A stretch of DNA of 64,000 nucleotides from Cellulomonas flavigena DSM 20109 (GTDB taxonomy: Bacteria > Actinomycetota > Actinomycetes > Actinomycetales > Cellulomonadaceae), in NCBI RefSeq assembly GCF_000092865.1, contig NC_014151.1:248001-312000 (forward strand), given 5' to 3'. The notes under the pieces were generated by a model that saw nothing but the letters and a program-made list of their open reading frames with translations, was not told where the DNA came from and made no database searches. This document shows, one piece after another, positions 55,590 through 63,995 of the stretch. The stretch's first letter is position 1, and each line of letters opens with the position of its first letter. The position numbers and the translations under genes are program-made.

Positions 55590-56477
55590 TCACGTCCGCC
55601 GGCGGAACGGCGCGAGGGTCGAGCGGATCGCGTCCGCAGCGCCCCGGTCGGGCTCGAACTGCGCCACGACCGCGAGGTGCTGGCGCAGCTGCACGAGCGG
55701 CACTCGCTCGCGCCAGCCCGCGTCCAGCCCGGTGACCTCGGCGTACACGGCGAAGAACCGCGCCGCCTGCGGCGGCGGGGACGTCGTCCAGACGTGCGCG
55801 AGGTCGATCTCCGCCCACGTGTACGACACCGCCGGGTCGATGAGGGCGGGTGCGCCGGCCGCCGTCGCGAGCACGTTGCCCGCCCACAGGTCCCCGTGCA
55901 CCAGGCACGCGGGGCGCTCCGGCAGCAGCTCCGGAAGCCGCGCGCACAGGCGCTCCAGCGCGGCGCGGTCCTCCGCGTCGAGCGCGGCCTGCACGCGCGG
56001 CTCGTCGAGCCACCGCAGCAGCCGGTGCTGCGTGAAGAACTCGAAGCCGTCCTCCTCCCACGTGTTCGCCTGCCGACGCCGGCCCAGCCAGTTGTCCTGG
56101 TGCCAGCCGAAGCGGTCGTGCGTCGTGGAGTGCACGCGTGCGAGGTCGTGGGCGAGGTGCTCCCAGAACGCCGCGTCGTCCCGGCGGGGGTGCAGCGCCT
56201 CGAGGACCAGCAGGTCGGTGCTCGCGAGCAGCACCTCGGGCGTCGTCGCCCCGCCGAGCATGCGCAGGGCCGCCAGACCCTCGGCCTCCGCGGCGAACAC
56301 GTCGGCCGCCGGCGGCTCGTCGAACGCCTTGACGAAGACCCGCGACCCGTCACGCCGCCGCGCGAGACCCGCAACGGCCGCCTGCCCGCCCTCCGCCGCC
56401 TCGACCGCGACCACGTCCGCCACGTCCGCCGCGTGCAGGTGCGCGAGCAGCACCGCCTCGTTCCCTCGTCCGTCCAC
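55590..56477 (-). CDS. fructosamine/ketosamine-3-kinase
   Basis: 295 aa. FVKAF (ATP-binding Lys), FGWHQDNWLG, LVHGDLWAGNVL (catalytic HGDLW) and LIDPAVSYTWAEIDLAH are typical of fructosamine kinase. It phosphorylates ketosamine groups on glycated proteins or amines to allow their breakdown. GTG at 56477 is picked because TACGGT lies 6 nt upstream; a longer frame to 56516 has no support. Confidence 0.92.
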   Translation of the reverse strand: MDGRGNEAVLLAHLHAADVADVVAVEAAEGGQAAVAGLARRRDGSRVFVKAFDEPPAADVFAAEAEGLAALRMLGGATTPEVLLASTDLLVLEALHPRRDDAAFWEHLAHDLARVHSTTHDRFGWHQDNWLGRRRQANTWEEDGFEFFTQHRLLRWLDEPRVQAALDAEDRAALERLCARLPELLPERPACLVHGDLWAGNVLATAAGAPALIDPAVSYTWAEIDLAHVWTTSPPPQAARFFAVYAEVTGLDAGWRERVPLVQLRQHLAVVAQFEPDRGAADAIRSTLAPFRRRT

Positions 56478-56483
56478 CCGCGG

Positions 56484-56489
56484 ACCGTA
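56484..56489 (-). promoter_or_regulatory. leaderless -10 hexamer
   Basis: TACGGT on the minus strand, 6 nt before GTG at 56477. Confidence 0.55.
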
Positions 56490-56572
56490 GCGCGTGGTGC
56501 GCTCGACGCGCGGCACGGCCGCGTCCGCTGCAGGATCGACACGACACCACCCCCGATCGAGGTGAGGTACCC

Positions 56573-56965
56573 GTGGAGCACTGGACGATCGCGACCGTCG
56601 CGCAGGAGAGCCCCGACTTCCGGCGCGTCCTGTGGACCGGCAAGCACAGCCAGCTCGTCATCATGACGATCCCGCCGGGCGGGGAGATCGGCCAGGAGGT
56701 CCATGAGGACATCGACCAGATCCTCACGTTCGTCTCCGGGACGGGCAAGGCGATCGTGTCCGGGCAGGAGCGCAAGGTCGCGCAGGGCGACCTCGTCGTC
56801 GTCCCCGCGGGGCGCACCCACAACTTCCTCAACACGGGCGAGAACCCGCTGATCCTCTACACGGTCTACGGCCCGCCCGAGCACGCCGAGGGCGCGGTGC
56901 ACCGCACCAAGGAGGAGGCGGACGCCGCGGAGGAGTCCGGGCAGGACGAGCCGCCGGAGCAGTGA
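56573..56965 (+). CDS. cupin domain protein
   Basis: 130 aa. A single cupin: IMTIPPGGEIGQEVHEDIDQILTFVSGTGKAIVSGQ (motif 1 with metal ligands) and GDLVVVPAGRTHNFLNTG (motif 2). It resembles small cupins annotated as mannose-6-phosphate isomerase-like; function unknown. Acidic tail of 25 residues. GGTGAGGT before GTG. Confidence 0.88.
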   Translation: MEHWTIATVAQESPDFRRVLWTGKHSQLVIMTIPPGGEIGQEVHEDIDQILTFVSGTGKAIVSGQERKVAQGDLVVVPAGRTHNFLNTGENPLILYTVYGPPEHAEGAVHRTKEEADAAEESGQDEPPEQ

Positions 56966-57042
56966 CGGGCGGTCGGCAGCGGCGGCAGGGCGCCCAGGTG
57001 AGGATCGGCCTCGCGGCCGATGCCGGTGGCGGAGGCCGTCCC

Positions 57043-57048
57043 TAAGGT
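57043..57048 (+). promoter_or_regulatory. leaderless -10 hexamer
   Basis: TAAGGT, 7 nt before ATG at 57056. Confidence 0.55.
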
Positions 57049-57055
57049 GGACGGC

Positions 57056-57736
57056 ATGATCGTCGCCGAGGACGTCCTGCTGCTGCTGACCGACGACTCC
57101 ACGGGCCGGTCCGTCGTCGACGGCACGCGCCGTGACATCGCGGTCGCCGGGGCGCTGGTCGGCGAACTCGCGGCGACCGGGAGGCTCGCGGTGGCACGGA
57201 CCACCGGGCTCTTCGCGCGCACCGAGCTGCGGGTCGTCGACGCGACGCCCTTCGGTGACGACGTGCTCGACGACGCGCTGCAGCGGGCCGGTGCCCGCGG
57301 TGGGGCGTCGCCGGCGGCCGTGCTCGAGCGCGTCCGCAAGGGCCGCCCCCGCGAGCGCGTCTACGAGCGGCTGGTCGCGCGCGGGATCCTGCGCGCGGAC
57401 CACGGGCGCATCCTGGGGATCTTCCCCACCTCGGCGTGGCCCGCGGTCGACTCCGCGCACGAGGCGGAGACGCGCCGGGGCCTGCACGACGTCCTGGTCG
57501 TCGGCCGCACGGCGACGCCGCGCGAGGCGGCGCTCGTCGCCCTGCTGGTGGGCGTCGACGGGCTGGCGAAGGTGCTGCCGGGCACGGGCCTGTCGAAGCG
57601 CGAGCTCAACGCGCGCGCCAAGCGCGTCGCGGCGCAGGACGTGGGCGGCGAGGCGGTGCGCAAGGCCGTCGAGGCGATGCAGGCCGCCGTCATCGCGGCG
57701 AGCACGGCGGCGACGGCCGCGGCGACCTCGGGCTAG
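57056..57736 (+). CDS. GPP34 (GOLPH3-like) family protein
   Basis: 226 aa. MIVAEDVLLLLTDDSTG is the start typical of bacterial GPP34 proteins; RVYERLVARGILRADHGRILGIFPTSAWP is the conserved centre and the hydrophobic ALVALLVGVDGL helix follows. The eukaryotic relatives bind phosphoinositides; the bacterial role is unknown. Confidence 0.88.
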   Translation: MIVAEDVLLLLTDDSTGRSVVDGTRRDIAVAGALVGELAATGRLAVARTTGLFARTELRVVDATPFGDDVLDDALQRAGARGGASPAAVLERVRKGRPRERVYERLVARGILRADHGRILGIFPTSAWPAVDSAHEAETRRGLHDVLVVGRTATPREAALVALLVGVDGLAKVLPGTGLSKRELNARAKRVAAQDVGGEAVRKAVEAMQAAVIAASTAATAAATSG

Positions 57737-57748
57737 TGACGTCCGGCG

Positions 57749-58699
57749 TCAGCGGCCGGCGTCCGGCCCCGTGCGGTCGCGGCCGACGGCCGGCCCGAGC
57801 GTGTCCCACGAGCGCCCCGCCCCGGTCGCGGCCCAGGCGATGAGCACGTCGGTCAGCTCGTCGCGGGAGCCCGCGAGGCCGAAGAGGCGGACGGGGCCCG
57901 CATCGGCGCCGTCGTCGTGGTCGTGCTTCCCCGGGCGTCCGCGGCTGCACTCCGGGCACAGCGGGCGGACGCTCGTCGTCCAGTCCTCCGCGGCGCGGTC
58001 GATCCCCTCGACGAGCTCGACCAGTGCGGCGCGGTCCTCGTCGGACGGCGCCGTCACCTCGACGGTCCACGTCGGGTGCGGCGAGCGCTCCAGCAGCGCC
58101 AGCTCGTTGAACACCGACACCCAGCGGTGCCCGTCGAACCGCTCCCCGTCCGGCACCCCGTCGTGCAGGACGAGGTCGCCCCAGCGGTGACCGGAGTCGG
58201 GCGTCGGCACGTTGGCGATGCGCGCGTGCGCGGGGGACAGGCGCTCGGCCCACACGACCTCGGGGTCGTGGACCACGCCGTCGAGGGTCAGCGGGTCCTC
58301 CCCGAGCTCGGTCTCGCCCGGGTTGAGACGCACCGGCACGTGGCCGAGCCGCATCTCCAGCGGGCCGTCACCGGGCGGCATCGTGATCCCGAACGCCGAC
58401 CACGCCCGCCGGGCACGCGCCCAGTCGCCCACGGCCGTCGCGGCGATCCCGAGGTTCCACGCGGCAGGCTCCTCGGTCGGCTCCGCCGCAGCGGCGAGGG
58501 CCCGCTCGTTGTGCTCGATCGCGGCCGGCCAGTCACGGCGCCGCTTGGCGGCCAGGCCCAGGTCGAACCACATCGCGCCGTCCGACGAGTCCTGCTCGAC
58601 GATCTGCCGCGCCAGCCGCTCGGCCGCCGCGTGGTCACCGTCGTCGAGCGCGTGCCGGTAGGCCCGGCGCAGAGCCGAGGTGCCGCGTCGGAACCGCAT
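57749..58699 (-). CDS. tetratricopeptide-repeat protein
   Basis: 316 aa, cytoplasmic. TPR units at about 5-110 (ALDDGDHAAAERLARQIVEQDSSDGAMWFDLGLAAKRRRDWPAAIEHNERAL...). The second half is a beta-rich domain with LGHVPVRLNPGETELGEDPLTLDGVV and a Cys pair LCPECSRGRPGKHDHDDG that may bind metal. Not recognised beyond that. CACACT lies 6 nt before the ATG. Confidence 0.75.
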   Translation of the reverse strand: MRFRRGTSALRRAYRHALDDGDHAAAERLARQIVEQDSSDGAMWFDLGLAAKRRRDWPAAIEHNERALAAAAEPTEEPAAWNLGIAATAVGDWARARRAWSAFGITMPPGDGPLEMRLGHVPVRLNPGETELGEDPLTLDGVVHDPEVVWAERLSPAHARIANVPTPDSGHRWGDLVLHDGVPDGERFDGHRWVSVFNELALLERSPHPTWTVEVTAPSDEDRAALVELVEGIDRAAEDWTTSVRPLCPECSRGRPGKHDHDDGADAGPVRLFGLAGSRDELTDVLIAWAATGAGRSWDTLGPAVGRDRTGPDAGR

Positions 58700-58705
58700 G
58701 ACGGG

Positions 58706-58711
58706 AGTGTG
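58706..58711 (-). promoter_or_regulatory. possible leaderless -10 hexamer
   Basis: CACACT on the minus strand, 6 nt before ATG at 58699. Confidence 0.35.
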
Positions 58712-58818
58712 CCACCGTCGCCGGGCCGGGACACGTTGGTCGTGTCTCCCATCGCGAGGCCGGAACAGGGTCGCGGTCGTGATCACTCGACCGAGATGGT
58801 GGCGCTGGCGGCGCGTCG

Positions 58819-58857
58819 GGATGGTGGGAGAGTTCGATCGAACGTTCCCACCACCCC
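58819..58857. repeat. large palindrome upstream of the orphan gene
   Basis: GGTGGGA (58823-58829) and TCCCACC (58846-58852) flank a perfect TTCGATCGAA core (58833-58842). Outer GGG/CCC continue the symmetry with one mismatch. It stands about 65 nt before the start at 58917. Confidence 0.7.
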
Positions 58858-58916
58858 GTGGTCCGAAAGATCCCTGCTGCGTGCTGCGCGGGGCCTGGAG
58901 GGAGAGGATCCCACCC

Positions 58917-59285
58917 GTGAGCGCGAGCCGCGATGCCGTCGAGATCGCCGTCGAGAACGCCTGGCTGGTGCGGATCGACGGCGTGATCGACAACGCCTCC
59001 TCTGTCGCTCATCGTGGTGGCGCTCCGCTCGACGAGGCGGACGCTCTCCGGGTACTCCGCCGACGAGTGCGAGCGCAGGCGCCCGACTGGCCGCAGAGTA
59101 TCCAGGGGTTCGAGTCGTGGACGGCGCCGGGTCTGAGCTCGAGGATTCGGCTCCCGGAAGAGGAGTGGCAACGAATCTGTGGGCTGCTCCTCGCATATCG
59201 TGGCCGCACTGCTTCCCTGGGCGACCAGGAAGATCAGACGATGTCGGACATCGTCGCGCGTATCCGGGAAGCGCTTTCTGCGTGA
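58917..59285 (+). CDS. orphan protein with atypical composition, candidate immunity protein
   Basis: 122 aa, not recognised. It starts SASRDAVEIAVENAWLVRIDG and ends MSDIVARIREALSA; no membrane helix. Codons such as GAA, CAT, TCT, ATA and CGA appear far more often than in neighbouring genes, suggesting acquisition. GGAGGGAGAGG lies before the GTG. It faces the deaminase toxin gene end to end, 134 nt away. Polymorphic toxins normally have an immunity gene next to them and no other candidate is seen, but this is inference. Confidence 0.6.
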   Translation: MSASRDAVEIAVENAWLVRIDGVIDNASSVAHRGGAPLDEADALRVLRRRVRAQAPDWPQSIQGFESWTAPGLSSRIRLPEEEWQRICGLLLAYRGRTASLGDQEDQTMSDIVARIREALSA

Positions 59286-59419
59286 GGAACCCGTCCCGAC
59301 GGCCATGAACGCTTCCGGTCGGGCGAGAGCGTCCAGGTGTTCTGGGTCGTGACGTCGGCGACGCCGACGCGGAGGCGTGGGGCCGGGGTCCGTCGCCGGC
59401 GACGGTCAGCAGACGCGTC

Positions 59420-60784
59420 CTAGCGCAGGCCGTACGCCTTCATCAGGTCGGTGGCCCGGGTGCCGCGCTTGGCGACCGCGTAGAAGACCTCGGCGTTGAA
59501 CAGCCGCTCGAGCTTCGGCAGGCACTCGCCGCAGGGGATGCGTTCGGAGAACAGCTGCTCGAGGGCGACGCTCTCCCGGCCGTGCACGCGGCGCAGCTCC
59601 TCGACCTGCGTGATCAGCCAGTCCTCGGAGTGCATGAGCCTGCCGGGGCTGTTGCCCGCGTCGAGGTACCGGATCTCCGTGCCGACGCGGACGCGCGCCG
59701 TCGCCACGTTGTAGCTCGCGAAAGCCTCCCGGCTGATGCCGGCCTGGGTGACGCGCGCCTCCTTGGCCATCTCCAGGAGCCGGGGGTCGACGGACTGCCC
59801 CAGCCGGTTGCCCGCGTGCGCGAGTCCCGGCGGGGTCCGCAGGCGCGTCAGCGCGGCACGCGTCTCCTTCAGCAGCTCGGCGGCGGTCCGCTTCTCGATC
59901 TGCTTCGCCCCGGCCCGGGTGACCCGCACGACCGTGCGCCCGCCGATCCGCGCGAGGCTCGCCGCGTCGCCGAGCACGGGGACCATCGCGGCTGCGGAGA
60001 TGCCGGCCCCGGTCCAGTCACCGTCGATCACGTAGATCGCCGTGTCCGCCGCGTCGGCCAGGACGCCCAGCACCGGGATCATGCCGGCGAGCGCGAGGAC
60101 GTCGTGCAGGACGTCCTTGCCGGACCGCGACGCGGGCGCCGCGCAGCTGTCGGTCAGCTCCGCCGCGTCTCCCTGGCGGACGTGGACCGGCCCGTCGACG
60201 TAGTAGTGGTGGTGGTGGTCGTCGATCTCGAACGAGAGCTGGTGGGCGCCGTCCTCGTCGGTCCGCAGCGGGATCTCGTTCCACCGGCCCACCGCCGCCG
60301 CGCACCGCCCCTTCGACTCGTCGAGCCACTCCAGGTTCTCCAGGTCGACGCGGACCTCGCCGCCCAGTCCCGGCGGCGCCTCGGGACCGCTGTGCGGCAC
60401 GGGGACGCGGTCCTCCTTGTCCTCGGTGTCGTCCTCCAGGAACCACTCCGGCCGGAGCTCGACGATCACGCCCTCGCCGGACGAGAGCTGGAACTCGCGG
60501 CTGGTGAGCAGGTTGTGGTGGATCTCGGTGTGGCTGTCGAACGGCAGTCCCGCGGCGCGCTGCACGACCGGCGCACCGGCGCCGGTCCGCCGCAGGAGCG
60601 CCGCGGCCACCGCGCGGTTCCCCACCAGGCGCTGGAGGTGCGGCAGCGACGCACGGCCAGGCGGCGGCTGCACGGACGCGGGCGTGCGCGTGCCCACGGC
60701 GACGCCCCCGACGGGCCGACGGCTCGGCCTGCGGGTCGCGTCCCCGTCCGCCGGCACCACGTGGCCGGCTGCTCGTGGCGGCAC
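59420..60784 (-). CDS. polymorphic toxin with predicted zinc deaminase domain
   Basis: 454 aa. Residues 50-76 (LQRLVGNRAVAALLRR then VVQR) are the N-terminal mark of exported toxins linked to extracellular contractile injection systems (DUF4157-type). A middle beta-rich region is followed by a pre-toxin hairpin (ALAGMIPVLGVLADAADTAIYVIDGDWTGAGISAAAMVPVLGDAAS). The last 75 residues hold HSE (385-387) and SERIPCGEC (PCxxC, 417-421), the zinc and catalytic motifs of the nucleic-acid deaminase superfamily, perhaps XOO_2897-like. GTG at 60784 has GGGAGG 8 nt upstream; a longer frame to 60928 would start inside a terminator stem. Confidence 0.75.
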   Translation of the reverse strand: MPPRAAGHVVPADGDATRRPSRRPVGGVAVGTRTPASVQPPPGRASLPHLQRLVGNRAVAAALLRRTGAGAPVVQRAAGLPFDSHTEIHHNLLTSREFQLSSGEGVIVELRPEWFLEDDTEDKEDRVPVPHSGPEAPPGLGGEVRVDLENLEWLDESKGRCAAAVGRWNEIPLRTDEDGAHQLSFEIDDHHHHYYVDGPVHVRQGDAAELTDSCAAPASRSGKDVLHDVLALAGMIPVLGVLADAADTAIYVIDGDWTGAGISAAAMVPVLGDAASLARIGGRTVVRVTRAGAKQIEKRTAAELLKETRAALTRLRTPPGLAHAGNRLGQSVDPRLLEMAKEARVTQAGISREAFASYNVATARVRVGTEIRYLDAGNSPGRLMHSEDWLITQVEELRRVHGRESVALEQLFSERIPCGECLPKLERLFNAEVFYAVAKRGTRATDLMKAYGLR

Positions 60785-60926
60785 CAGGCCCCCCTCCCGC
60801 TCGACAGGCCGAGCATGCGCCGAGAGGCGGGACCCTCCATGCCCGTCGGGGTGTCGTTGCGGGCAGCGCTCCCTGCCCGCAAGGGCAGCTGCCGAGGCGT
60901 GTTCCCCGGCTGCGTCCTGACCCCTC

Positions 60927-60954
60927 ACGGCCGCGGGACGCGCCCCGCGGCCGT
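60927..60954 (-). terminator. terminator of the SDR zinc-ribbon gene
   Basis: Perfect 11-bp stem ACGGCCGCGGG / CCCGCGGCCGT with a 6-nt loop, 3 nt after the stop. Confidence 0.75.
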
Positions 60955-60956
60955 GC

Positions 60957-62468
60957 TCACCACTGCGAGCGTGCGTAGTCCTTGAGGAAGCAGCCGTACA
61001 GGTCCTCGCCGGCCTCGCCGCGCACGATCGGGTCGTACACGCGGGCCGCGCCGTCGACGAGGTCGAGGGGCGCGTGGAAGCCCTCCTCGGCGAGCCGCAC
61101 CTTGGTGAAGTGCGGGCGCTCGTCGGTGATCCAGCCGGTGTCGACCGCGGTCATGAGGATGCCGTCGTCCAGCATCTCGGCCGCACTGGTGCGCGTGAGC
61201 ATGTTGAGCGCGGCCTTGCTCATGTTGGTGTGCGGGTGACCGGGGCCCTTGTAGCCGCGCGAGAACACGCCCTCCATCGCCGAGACGTTGACGATGTATG
61301 TGCGCCGCGCGGGCGACGCGGCGAGCGCGGGACGCAGCCGGCTGATGAGGATGAACGGGGCCGTCTGGTTGCACAGCTGGACCTCGAGCAGCTCCATCGG
61401 GTCCACCTGCTCGACGGTCGCCACCCAGGAGTTCGTCTCGGCGACGTCGGGGATCAGGCCGCCGGCGTCGATCGACGTGCCGGCGACGAGCCGCTCGAGG
61501 CTCGCCGCGTCGGCCGTCAGCGACTGCTGGACCAGCTCGGCCGCGTCGCGGGTCGCCCGCTCGATGGCCAGCGCGGGGCTCGTCAGCTCGCTCACCGAGC
61601 CGGCCAGGGCCCGCGGGTGCGCGTCGCTGGTGACGCCGAACGTCGTGATCATGGCCGCGCCCTCGTCGTGCAGCGGGGCGAGCTCGGCCTCCGCGATGCG
61701 CGAGTACGCGCCGGGGGAGCGTCGCACGGTCTGCGCGGCGTTGTTGACGAGGATGTCCAGCGGGCCCTGCGCGGCGACGTGGTCGGCCAGCGACACGACC
61801 TGCGACGGGTCGCGCAGGTCGATCCCGACGACGTGCAGGCGGTCCATCCAGTCCGCGGAGTCCTCCATGGCGCCGAACCGCCGCACCGCGTCCTTGGGGA
61901 ACCGTGTCGTGATGGTGAGGTCCGCGCCGTCGCGCAGCAGCCGCAGCGCGATGTACATGCCGATCTTGGCGCGCCCGCCGGTGAGCAGCGCGCGGCGGCC
62001 CGTCAGGTCGGTGCGCGCGTCGCGCTTGGCGTGGTGCAGGGCCGCGCACTGCGGGCAGAGCTGGTGGTAGAACGCGTCGACCACCGTGTAGTCCTGCTTG
62101 CAGACGTAGCAGGGTCGCGGCTTGAGCAGCGTGCCGGCCGTCGCCCCGGTGGCAGCGGACGACAGCGGGATGCCGTTGGTCTCGTCGTCGATGCGCCCCG
62201 GGCTGCCCGTGGCGGTCGCGGCGACGACGGCCGCGTCGGCCTCCGCGATCATGCGGCGCTTCTCGGTGCGGCGGTGCTTCTTGGCGGCCTTGAACATCGA
62301 CGAGGCCGCCCGGCGGGCCGCCGCGTGCTGCGGGTGGTCCTGCGGGAGGGCCGCGACCTGGTCGGCGACGCGGAGGAAGGTCGCGAACTCACCTGCGTCG
62401 ACACCGGGGACGTCGGGGGTGTCGACGTCCGTGGGCTCGAGCTCGGGGGTGGGGGTGTGCGCGCTCAT
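60957..62468 (-). CDS. SDR oxidoreductase with N-terminal zinc ribbon
   Basis: 503 aa. Residues 1-110 are mostly helical and charged (AAKKHRRTEKRRMIAEAD). CYVCKQDYTVVDAFYHQLCPQCAALH (about 120-145) is a four-Cys zinc ribbon. The SDR domain follows: ALLTGGRAKIGMYIALRLLRDGA, VNNAAQT, a catalytic Ser in IVNVSAMEG and NMSKAALNML where Asn takes the place of the usual catalytic Tyr (a candidate YxxxK deviation). An insert of about 90 residues sits in the SDR fold. Substrate unknown. Similar proteins occur across actinobacteria and fungi. Confidence 0.8.
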   Translation of the reverse strand: MSAHTPTPELEPTDVDTPDVPGVDAGEFATFLRVADQVAALPQDHPQHAAARRAASSMFKAAKKHRRTEKRRMIAEADAAVVAATATGSPGRIDDETNGIPLSSAATGATAGTLLKPRPCYVCKQDYTVVDAFYHQLCPQCAALHHAKRDARTDLTGRRALLTGGRAKIGMYIALRLLRDGADLTITTRFPKDAVRRFGAMEDSADWMDRLHVVGIDLRDPSQVVSLADHVAAQGPLDILVNNAAQTVRRSPGAYSRIAEAELAPLHDEGAAMITTFGVTSDAHPRALAGSVSELTSPALAIERATRDAAELVQQSLTADAASLERLVAGTSIDAGGLIPDVAETNSWVATVEQVDPMELLEVQLCNQTAPFILISRLRPALAASPARRTYIVNVSAMEGVFSRGYKGPGHPHTNMSKAALNMLTRTSAAEMLDDGILMTAVDTGWITDERPHFTKVRLAEEGFHAPLDLVDGAARVYDPIVRGEAGEDLYGCFLKDYARSQW

Positions 62469-62579
62469 GCGCCGATCCGTCCTGCATGGGGGAGTGCCCG
62501 CGGGGTCGCCGGGCCCGGAGCATCGTACGCGGCGGGCCGTGGACGGGCCGGGTGACAACCGGGGACGCGCTGCCGTCCT

Positions 62580-62790
62580 GAGCGGGCGATGCTCCTCAGG
62601 AGAGCCAAGCCGCGAGATCGAGTTCGGCCGGGTGCGGTCATGCGCGCAGGGCGTAGTAGATCTCGCGTGCGATGAGGCGCTCGAGGCAGCGGATGATGTC
62701 CTCCTTGGACAGGCCTTCCTGCTGCACCGTCGGCGGCTGCGCCCGCGGTCGTGGGACGCGTGCCGGACCCGGGCGGGGGATGCCCGGGCA
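62580..62790 (-). mobile_element. remnant of an IS110-type element (3' end)
   Basis: In one frame the minus strand reads EGLSKEDIIRCLERLIARE ending IYYALRA and a stop at 62638-62640, very like the C-terminus of IS110-family transposases. The following GGCTTGGCTCTCCTGAGGAG resembles the usual IS110 right-end GCTTGACATC.ATAGGAG. No intact transposase frame remains. The 478-nt gap 62469-62946 holds only this remnant and a promoter. Confidence 0.5.
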
Positions 62791-62888
62791 CGGAGCGGCG
62801 GGCGCCGCGCCAGGGTCGGGCCCCTGGGCGCGGCGCCATCACGGTCGTCGCGCGCGATCTGACGGCCGGGTGGTTCCCCCGGGGGCGC

Positions 62889-62894
62889 TAGCGT
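62889..62894 (+). promoter_or_regulatory. -10 hexamer
   Basis: TAGCGT, about 46 nt of leader before ATG at 62947. Confidence 0.4.
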
Positions 62895-62946
62895 GTCTGC
62901 CGATACCGGGACGAACCGGGATGAAGCACGAGCGGCAGGGGGTCGC

Positions 62947-63891
62947 ATGCGACGGGGACGGAACGTGGGACGGGTCGTGGCGGTGGTGGCCGCCGTCGCG
63001 GCCGCGATGATGGCGGCACCCCCGGTGTGGGCGGCCGAGGAGCCCCCGAAGGGCACCGTGGTCGTCTCGATGGTCGGGCTGGGGGGCACGTACACGGGGA
63101 TCACCTACCAGTCCCTCTGGCAGGGGTCGCGTCCGGCGACGGCCTACGTGCCCTCGTGGGGGCACACCATGCAGGCCACCGCGTACTTCACCAACCTGCC
63201 CGAGTTCGGCGGCCCCGCGTGGCCGATCTCGGGCACGATGCAGTCGACCTACCAGTGGCGGGCGCACTGCAATGTGCCGGGCACGGGGAGCCGCACCTTT
63301 GCGCTCACGTCGCCGCGCACGATCGACGTGCCGGTACACCCGAGCGCGAGCATCTTCCGGGTCATCCCGCCGTCGGCGGTCGTGACCGACACCGTCACGC
63401 TGCCCGCCCTCGAGTGCTGGCGCATCTACATCAACTTCTCGATGCATGGCACCGCGAAGCTGGACGGCTCCGACGGTCTCTTCCTCAACTACTTCACCCC
63501 GGGGCCTCAGCACGAGTTCGCGCCCGAGCGGGCGAGCAACGGTGACATCCGGCTCTACCGCATCGCGACCAGCGGAGAGCTCGAGGAGGTGCAGCGCACG
63601 GGGAACATCACGACGGTCCCGCAGAAGTTCTTCCAGTACTACTTCACGAGCTGCGCGGCCGCCCGCGAGGCCCTCGGGGTCGTCATCGGCTCGTTCCAGC
63701 CTGGAGCGCTGGGGCTCGTCCAGGTGTCGGGCCCCCCGAGCCTGGCGGGCAGCGTCGTCGGCGCCACAGCACGTCAGGCTGGTGCCAAGGACGTCGTCGT
63801 GTGGGGCCTGGAGCACGGTACAGCGACGGCCCTCACCCAGGCGCAGGTGGTCTCCGACGGCGGCAGCCCCGTCGACGGCTGCTCCGCCTGA
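62947..63891 (+). CDS. secreted hypothetical protein
   Basis: 314 aa. Signal peptide (VVAVVAAVAAAMMAAPPVWA, cut near residue 29). The mature part is beta-rich with four or five Cys (HCNVPG, ECWRIY, TSCAAA, DGCSA) that could form disulfides, and TYTGITYQSLWQGSRPATAY near the start. Not recognised. AGGGGG precedes the ATG. Codons such as CAT and TTT are a little more frequent than in the operon genes. Confidence 0.75.
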   Translation: MRRGRNVGRVVAVVAAVAAAMMAAPPVWAAEEPPKGTVVVSMVGLGGTYTGITYQSLWQGSRPATAYVPSWGHTMQATAYFTNLPEFGGPAWPISGTMQSTYQWRAHCNVPGTGSRTFALTSPRTIDVPVHPSASIFRVIPPSAVVTDTVTLPALECWRIYINFSMHGTAKLDGSDGLFLNYFTPGPQHEFAPERASNGDIRLYRIATSGELEEVQRTGNITTVPQKFFQYYFTSCAAAREALGVVIGSFQPGALGLVQVSGPPSLAGSVVGATARQAGAKDVVVWGLEHGTATALTQAQVVSDGGSPVDGCSA

Positions 63892-63900
63892 CGGACCGCG

Positions 63901-63940
63901 TCCGTGCGCCCGGCAGGCACCCGCCCGCCGAGCGCACGGA
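63901..63940 (+). terminator. hairpin after the secreted protein gene
   Basis: TCCGTGCGC (63901-63909) and GCGCACGGA (63932-63940), perfect 9 bp. Confidence 0.55.
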
Positions 63941-63989
63941 GCCGCGCCGCACGAAGCGGCGACCCGTTGTCCCCCCGACCCCCCGTGGC

Positions 63990-63995
63990 TACCGT
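63990..63995 (+). promoter_or_regulatory. -10 hexamer at the window edge
   Basis: TACCGT 5 nt before the end of the window; by the pattern seen elsewhere, a leaderless gene could begin just beyond. Confidence 0.3.

Noticed and set aside
60785..60928. Longer N-terminus for the deaminase toxin
   Set aside because: The GTG at 60928 lies in the stem of the upstream terminator and has no ribosome binding site, while GTG 60784 has one at good spacing.
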